From Cytobacillus stercorigallinarum (GTDB taxonomy: Bacteria; Bacillota; Bacilli; Bacillales; Cytobacillaceae): a stretch of 64,000 bases of DNA. Positions 60,729 through 64,000 of this stretch are shown in pieces; position 1 is the first letter of the stretch; each line of letters opens with the position of its first letter. Where the stretch lies: positions 68,214-132,213 of the forward strand of contig NZ_JACSQT010000009.1 in assembly GCF_014836495.1 (NCBI RefSeq), read 5' to 3'. The translations under genes and the position numbers were made by a program. The notes under the pieces are model-generated. The model ran no database searches. It had not been told where the DNA came from and was given only the letters and a program-made list of their open reading frames with translations.

Positions 60729-60741
60729 TTCACCGTCTCTT
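60715..60741. terminator. Shared hairpin between the convergent transporter and lipoprotein genes
   Basis: A perfect 10-bp stem AAGAGACGGT/ACCGTCTCTT (60715-60724 and 60732-60741) overlaps both stop codons. Neither side has a clean U run; function as bidirectional terminator is likely but not certain. Confidence 0.6.
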
Positions 60742-61186
60742 AGTCTGTATGATCTTCTCTAATATTCACATTTATATAATAGGTCGGAACCGCACCAACT
60801 AATTTTTTTTGCAAACTTTCCTCTGCTTTTTCACGTTCCGCATTTGACGAAAAGTCTTTATTCGTATACACAGTTACATGCATATATTCCCCATCAATCC
60901 ATATACCACCTGGCTCATAATCAGTAAGCTTATTAATCGTTGTTCTTGCTTGATTAATATCGCTACGGTCGGATTTTTTATCACCATTGGTATTTAATAA
61001 GTTGGGATTTTGTTCATACATCGACCATTCCTGAACATCTTCTGAACGATGACCAGAAGGGCTGCTTATTCTTACTGTATCGGTATGTTTGTTAATATCA
61101 TAAGTTTTATCAGCATTTGCACCGTTTTGATAAGAACAACCAGTTAGTAGACTGATTAACAAAACACCTATAATGGTTTTTTTCAT
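60740..61186 (-). CDS. YhcN/YlaJ-type sporulation lipoprotein
   Basis: A 148-residue lipoprotein: signal peptide ending in the lipobox LLTGC (Cys17), then a low-complexity segment and a BON-like C-terminal domain (about 75-146: ARTTINKLTDYEPGGIWIDGEY then strand VTVYT). The pattern fits the YhcN/YlaJ family of forespore or spore-membrane lipoproteins, but it is not decisive. A longer upstream start is unlikely, since the ATG at 61186 directly begins the signal peptide (MKKTIIGVLLISLL) behind GGGGGTG. Confidence 0.7.
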   Translation of the reverse strand: MKKTIIGVLLISLLTGCSYQNGANADKTYDINKHTDTVRISSPSGHRSEDVQEWSMYEQNPNLLNTNGDKKSDRSDINQARTTINKLTDYEPGGIWIDGEYMHVTVYTNKDFSSNAEREKAEESLQKKLVGAVPTYYINVNIREDHTD

Positions 61187-61290
61187 GAATAAATGGCACC
61201 CCCTAATAAATAAAATGCCCATTCATTCGAGAATTTCTGCAAGCAATTTTTCCTATGTAAAAAAATTGTATGTCAGGGATTTTTTTGTTC

Positions 61291-61316
61291 CAAAAAAGAC
61301 GCTAAAGTTAGCGTCT
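61291..61316 (-). terminator. Terminator of tdk
   Basis: A perfect 9-bp stem AGACGCTAA/TTAGCGTCT (61297-61316) with a 2-nt loop, followed on the minus strand by TTTTTTGG. Confidence 0.92.
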
Positions 61317-61331
61317 CCCATTAAAAATGTG

Positions 61332-61946
61332 TTATTTCATCATTTCGGTGTGATTTTTAATACTTTTTGGTTTCCCAATCACTTTATGATGTTCGCGGCA
61401 TCGTGGTTCATACGATTCAGATGCCCCAACAAGAATTGTGGGATCTGTATATGATGCCGGTTTACCATCAATTAAACGTTGCGTACGACTAGCAGGTGAG
61501 CCACAAACAGCACAAACAGCTTGTAGTTTCGTCACTAACTCAGCAGTAGCCATTAAATCTGGCATCGGACCAAAAGGCTCACCACGAAAATCAACGTCTA
61601 ATCCAGCAACAATAACACGATGACCGTTCCCCGCAAGTGTCTCCACAACTTCAATGATTTGATTATCAAAAAACTGCACTTCATCAATAGCTACGACTTC
61701 TGTATCTGGCGTAACAAATGACAAAATATCCTCAGAACAGGCTACAGGTTGAGCGATAAACGATGCCCCATTATGAGAAACAACTGATTCTTCACTATAT
61801 CGTTTATCGATTTGAGGCTTGAATACAGCAATTTGCTGTTTTGCAAATTGCGCTCTCCTTACTCTGCGAATAAGTTCCTCTGATTTTCCAGAGAACATGC
61901 TCCCGCAAATCACCTCAACCCATCCATGATGATTGATAACATACAT
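61332..61946 (-). CDS. tdk: Thymidine kinase Tdk (type II)
   Basis: A 204-residue type II thymidine kinase, thymidine salvage. P-loop GSMFSGKS at 15-22, catalytic E89 in AIDEVQFF, lasso and zinc site with [13 protein letters not shown] and a later Cys and His pair (CREHH). The ATG at 61946 fits the strong ribosome binding site AAGGAGAG; a TTG seven codons earlier lies upstream of it. Order rpmE-tdk-prfA matches B. subtilis apart from the inserted transporter and lipoprotein. Confidence 0.96.
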   Translation of the reverse strand: MYVINHHGWVEVICGSMFSGKSEELIRRVRRAQFAKQQIAVFKPQIDKRYSEESVVSHNGASFIAQPVACSEDILSFVTPDTEVVAIDEVQFFDNQIIEVVETLAGNGHRVIVAGLDVDFRGEPFGPMPDLMATAELVTKLQAVCAVCGSPASRTQRLIDGKPASYTDPTILVGASESYEPRCREHHKVIGKPKSIKNHTEMMK

Positions 61947-62043
61947 GAAAGGTCTCTCCTTCCGCAATCTAATCTATCTATATACACCTATTACAGTCAT
62001 TACTGTTAAGGTCTCTCAAAAGAAACATTCTTATGTTAAATGC

Positions 62044-62078
62044 CGAAAAATAGTGGTGGAGTGCACCACTATTTTTCG
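62044..62078. terminator. Symmetric 15-bp hairpin between rpmE and tdk
   Basis: A perfect 15-bp stem (62044-62058 and 62064-62078) with loop GAGTG. The U runs (TTTTT) lie inside the distal arm on both strands, so it could act in either direction. It is 9 nt after the rpmE terminator and 97 nt before the tdk start. Confidence 0.6.
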
Positions 62079-62086
62079 ACATTCAT

Positions 62087-62117
62087 GAAAAAACAGGCAA
62101 GTATCATGACTTGCCTG
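62087..62117 (-). terminator. Terminator of rpmE
   Basis: A perfect 9-bp stem CAGGCAAGT/ACTTGCCTG (62094-62102 and 62109-62117), 6-nt loop, followed by TTTTTTT on the minus strand. Confidence 0.92.
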
Positions 62118-62135
62118 CTTTGATTGTTATTTAAA

Positions 62136-62342
62136 TTACTTCTGTTTGATGCCATATTTTTTATTGAAACGGTCAACACGTCCGCCAGCTTCAGCGAATT
62201 TTTGACGTCCAGTATAGAATGGGTGGCACTCTGAGCAAGTTTCTACACGGATTTCTTCTTGTACAGAACCCGTTTCGAATTCGTTACCGCATGCACATTT
62301 CACCATTGCTGTTTTATAGTTAGGATGAATACCTGCTTTCAT
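62136..62342 (-). CDS. rpmE: 50S ribosomal protein L31 (RpmE, zinc-containing form)
   Basis: A 68-residue L31 with the C+ zinc ribbon: two cysteines in KCACGNEF (Cys16 and Cys18) and two in [12 protein letters not shown] (Cys36 and Cys39), so it is the zinc-binding paralogue. The start [19 protein letters not shown] is identical in layout to B. subtilis RpmE. The ATG at 62342 is preferred over one 9 nt upstream that touches the ribosome binding site AAGGAG. Confidence 0.97.
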   Translation of the reverse strand: MKAGIHPNYKTAMVKCACGNEFETGSVQEEIRVETCSECHPFYTGRQKFAEAGGRVDRFNKKYGIKQK

Positions 62343-62429
62343 TCTTTTCATCTCCTTCCGCCCTGAATCATTCTGAAACAGAGTTATATAGTTACGGATT
62401 CACCGTAATCTTAAAAACGCACTGGAATC

Positions 62430-62458
62430 ATTATAACAAGGTCGAGCTTAATTTGCAA
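62430..62458 (-). promoter_or_regulatory. Sigma-A promoter of rpmE
   Basis: On the minus strand TTGCAA (62453-62458, 4 of 6) and TATAAT (62430-62435, 6 of 6), spacer 17 nt. The leader of about 80 nt contains the hairpin TTACGG/CCGTAA (62392-62408), which could be a ribosomal-protein leader structure. Confidence 0.82.
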
Positions 62459-62497
62459 TGATCGATTACAAATGAACTTTACCATTTGATTCCAATC

Positions 62498-63766
62498 CTA
62501 ATGAGAGCGCTTCGCTTTCATCTCTTCACTCAATAAGGCAAAGAAATCCTCATTTGATTTCGTTTGCTTTAATTTCCTCATTAGTTTTTCCGCAAAATCA
62601 GGAGAATCAGTCATTGATTTACGGATTGCCCATAGTTTATCAAGATGATCCTTAGGAATCAACAATTCTTCCTTACGAGTACCCGATCTTCTAATATCAA
62701 TCGCAGGGAAAATTCGTCTTTCTGCAAGCGAACGGTCAAGATGTAATTCCATATTCCCTGTACCTTTAAACTCTTCATAAATCACATCATCCATACGTGA
62801 TCCCGTATCAACAAGGGCAGTAGCTAAGATGGTTAAGCTTCCACCTTCCTCGATATTTCTTGCGGCACCGAAAAATCTTTTCGGACGGTGGAATGCAGCT
62901 GGATCAATACCACCTGATAACGTACGTCCACTTGGAGGAATGACCAAGTTATAAGCTCTCGCTAATCGTGTAATACTATCCATTAAGATGACAACATCGC
63001 GCTTATGCTCAACTAGGCGCATCGCTCGTTCTAACACAAGCTCTGCCACTTTAATATGATTTTCCGGTACTTCGTCAAATGTTGAACTAACAACATCACC
63101 AGCAACAGAACGTTCAATATCCGTTACTTCTTCCGGTCTTTCATCAATAAGTAACACGATAAGCTCTGCTTCAGGATGATTCGTTGTAATACTGTTGGCA
63201 ATCTCTTTTAACAACATGGTTTTCCCTGCTTTTGGGGGAGCGACAATTAAGCCACGTTGTCCAAAACCAACTGGGGAAATTAAGTCCATAATTCTGGTGG
63301 AAATATGTCTTGTTTTTGTCTCTAAATTCATATGACGATCAGGATATAGCGGCGTTAAACCTGGAAAATGAACACGTTCCTTTGATGTCTCTGGATCATC
63401 TCCGTTAACCGCTTCCACTTGAAGCAAACCAAAATAACGTTCATTTTCTTTCGGCGGACGAACTTTACCAGAAACTTTGTCACCATTTCTTAAATCAAAG
63501 CGACGAATTTGCGATGCAGAAATATAAATATCCTCTGAACTCGGCGAATAGTTAATCGGTCTTAAGAAACCGAAACCTTCTGATTGAATGATTTCTAGAA
63601 CACCTTCCATAAAGAAGTATCCTTCTTGTTCCGCTCTCGCTTTTAATATCGCAAAAATAAGTTCTTTCTTTGATAATTTACTATAATAAGAAACTTTATA
63701 CTCTCTTGCATGTTCATAAAGTTCTTTCAATTTCATATTCTCTAGACTTGAAATATTTAGTCCCAT
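62498..63766 (-). CDS. rho: Transcription termination factor Rho
   Basis: A 422-residue hexameric RNA-dependent ATPase helicase. N-terminal Rho_N helix bundle (about 5-48), cold-shock-like RNA-binding domain with EGFGFLRP near 64-70, and Walker A APPKAGKT at 176-183, followed by [10 protein letters not shown], the Q-loop and R-loop region. No long insertion domain, as in B. subtilis. The start [21 protein letters not shown] is close to family N-termini; the ribosome binding site GAGTGGTG is weak. Confidence 0.97.
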   Translation of the reverse strand: MGLNISSLENMKLKELYEHAREYKVSYYSKLSKKELIFAILKARAEQEGYFFMEGVLEIIQSEGFGFLRPINYSPSSEDIYISASQIRRFDLRNGDKVSGKVRPPKENERYFGLLQVEAVNGDDPETSKERVHFPGLTPLYPDRHMNLETKTRHISTRIMDLISPVGFGQRGLIVAPPKAGKTMLLKEIANSITTNHPEAELIVLLIDERPEEVTDIERSVAGDVVSSTFDEVPENHIKVAELVLERAMRLVEHKRDVVILMDSITRLARAYNLVIPPSGRTLSGGIDPAAFHRPKRFFGAARNIEEGGSLTILATALVDTGSRMDDVIYEEFKGTGNMELHLDRSLAERRIFPAIDIRRSGTRKEELLIPKDHLDKLWAIRKSMTDSPDFAEKLMRKLKQTKSNEDFFALLSEEMKAKRSH

Positions 63767-64000
63767 TTCTACACCACTCTTTAGATTTTTCGATTATTTC
63801 CCCCATATGCTTTTAAAAAAAGATTCATTATATATTCGAATATGGTTGGAAAGGAAAGTATGTTTGAGGCTTCCTGAAGTAAACGAAGAGTTTGAATTAG
63901 GCAACTCAACTTTCGTAATAGAGGAATGATTGGTCTTCCTTTGAAAATATCTTTTATTTTACCCCTAACCTCTATGTTAGGCAACTATATTTTATAGTAG
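63767..64000 (-). other. Leader region of rho
   Basis: No accepted gene. A possible promoter has -10 TATAAT at 63827-63832 on the minus strand without a clear -35. A 67-codon frame (63781-63984) begins at TTG without a ribosome binding site and I do not accept it. A dyad CCTAAC/GTTAGG with a 6-nt loop (about 63963-63982) is present. In B. subtilis rho is autoregulated through its leader, which may hold here as well. Confidence 0.45.

Noticed and set aside
63781-63984. 67-codon frame upstream of rho
   Set aside because: TTG start without ribosome binding site, overlaps the probable rho promoter and leader.

Overview
The window comes from a low-GC, endospore-forming, flagellated member of the Bacillaceae. 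The evidence is the gene content (spoIID, spoIIQ, spoIIR, spoIIID, mbl, flhO/flhP, ywl and ywm genes) and a gene order that closely follows the rho-to-ywqB part of the Bacillus subtilis chromosome. It is not B. subtilis itself: it carries an 11-gene respiratory complex I operon (nuoABCDHIJKLMN), two Vpr-like subtilases and a chemoreceptor within this otherwise conserved backbone. Nearly all genes are on the minus strand. The exceptions are ywqB-ywqA, ywpF, a LysM gene and a drug/metabolite transporter gene.

Layout. 1-360: a 51-bp tandem repeat. 0.5-2.5 kb: an orphan YknX/YknW-like export pair. 2.7-7.5 kb: SWIM protein and SNF2 helicase (ywqB-ywqA), then a small unknown gene. 7.7-12 kb: a Bacillaceae hairpin repeat and a large secreted S8 protease. 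12.5-15.3 kb: ssbB with an overlapping 51-codon gene, a ywpG-position gene, ywpF, a lipoprotein and fabZ. 15.4-19.3 kb: epuA, flhP, flhO, mbl, spoIIID. 19.9-25.6 kb: LysM protein, spoIIQ, spoIID, murAA, ywmB, ywzB. 25.8-35.9 kb: the nuo operon. 36.4-43.6 kb: the atp operon atpZ-I-B-E-F-H-A-G-D-C. 43.9-46.2 kb: a second Vpr-like protease. 46.4-53.8 kb: mnaA, upp, glyA, ywlG, rpiB, a chemoreceptor, ywlE, mntP. 53.9-54.8 kb: a second 51-bp-period repeat array with a 102-bp A/B higher-order repeat. 54.9-59.6 kb: tsaC, ywlB, spoIIR, prmC, prfA, with a dense DnaA-box cluster around the tsaC start. 59.7-63.8 kb: transporter, sporulation-type lipoprotein, tdk, rpmE, rho.

How the genes work together. 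The nuo and atp operons encode a proton-pumping quinone reductase lacking the NADH module (no nuoE/F/G) and the ATP synthase that uses the proton gradient; each has its own recognisable promoter and terminator. SpoIIQ, SpoIID, SpoIIR and SpoIIID form a sporulation group (engulfment, signalling to the mother cell, and sigma-E/sigma-K regulation). MurAA, Mbl and MnaA serve cell-wall synthesis and shape. PrfA, PrmC, TsaC, RpmE and Rho serve translation and termination.

The most interesting observations are the DnaA-box cluster at tsaC/ywlB, the two intergenic 51-bp arrays, the TTG-started gene overlapping ssbB, the perfect 16-bp palindrome over the transporter promoter, and the Ala/Lys-rich extension of NuoC. 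I found no tRNA, rRNA, CRISPR array, prophage or insertion sequence.
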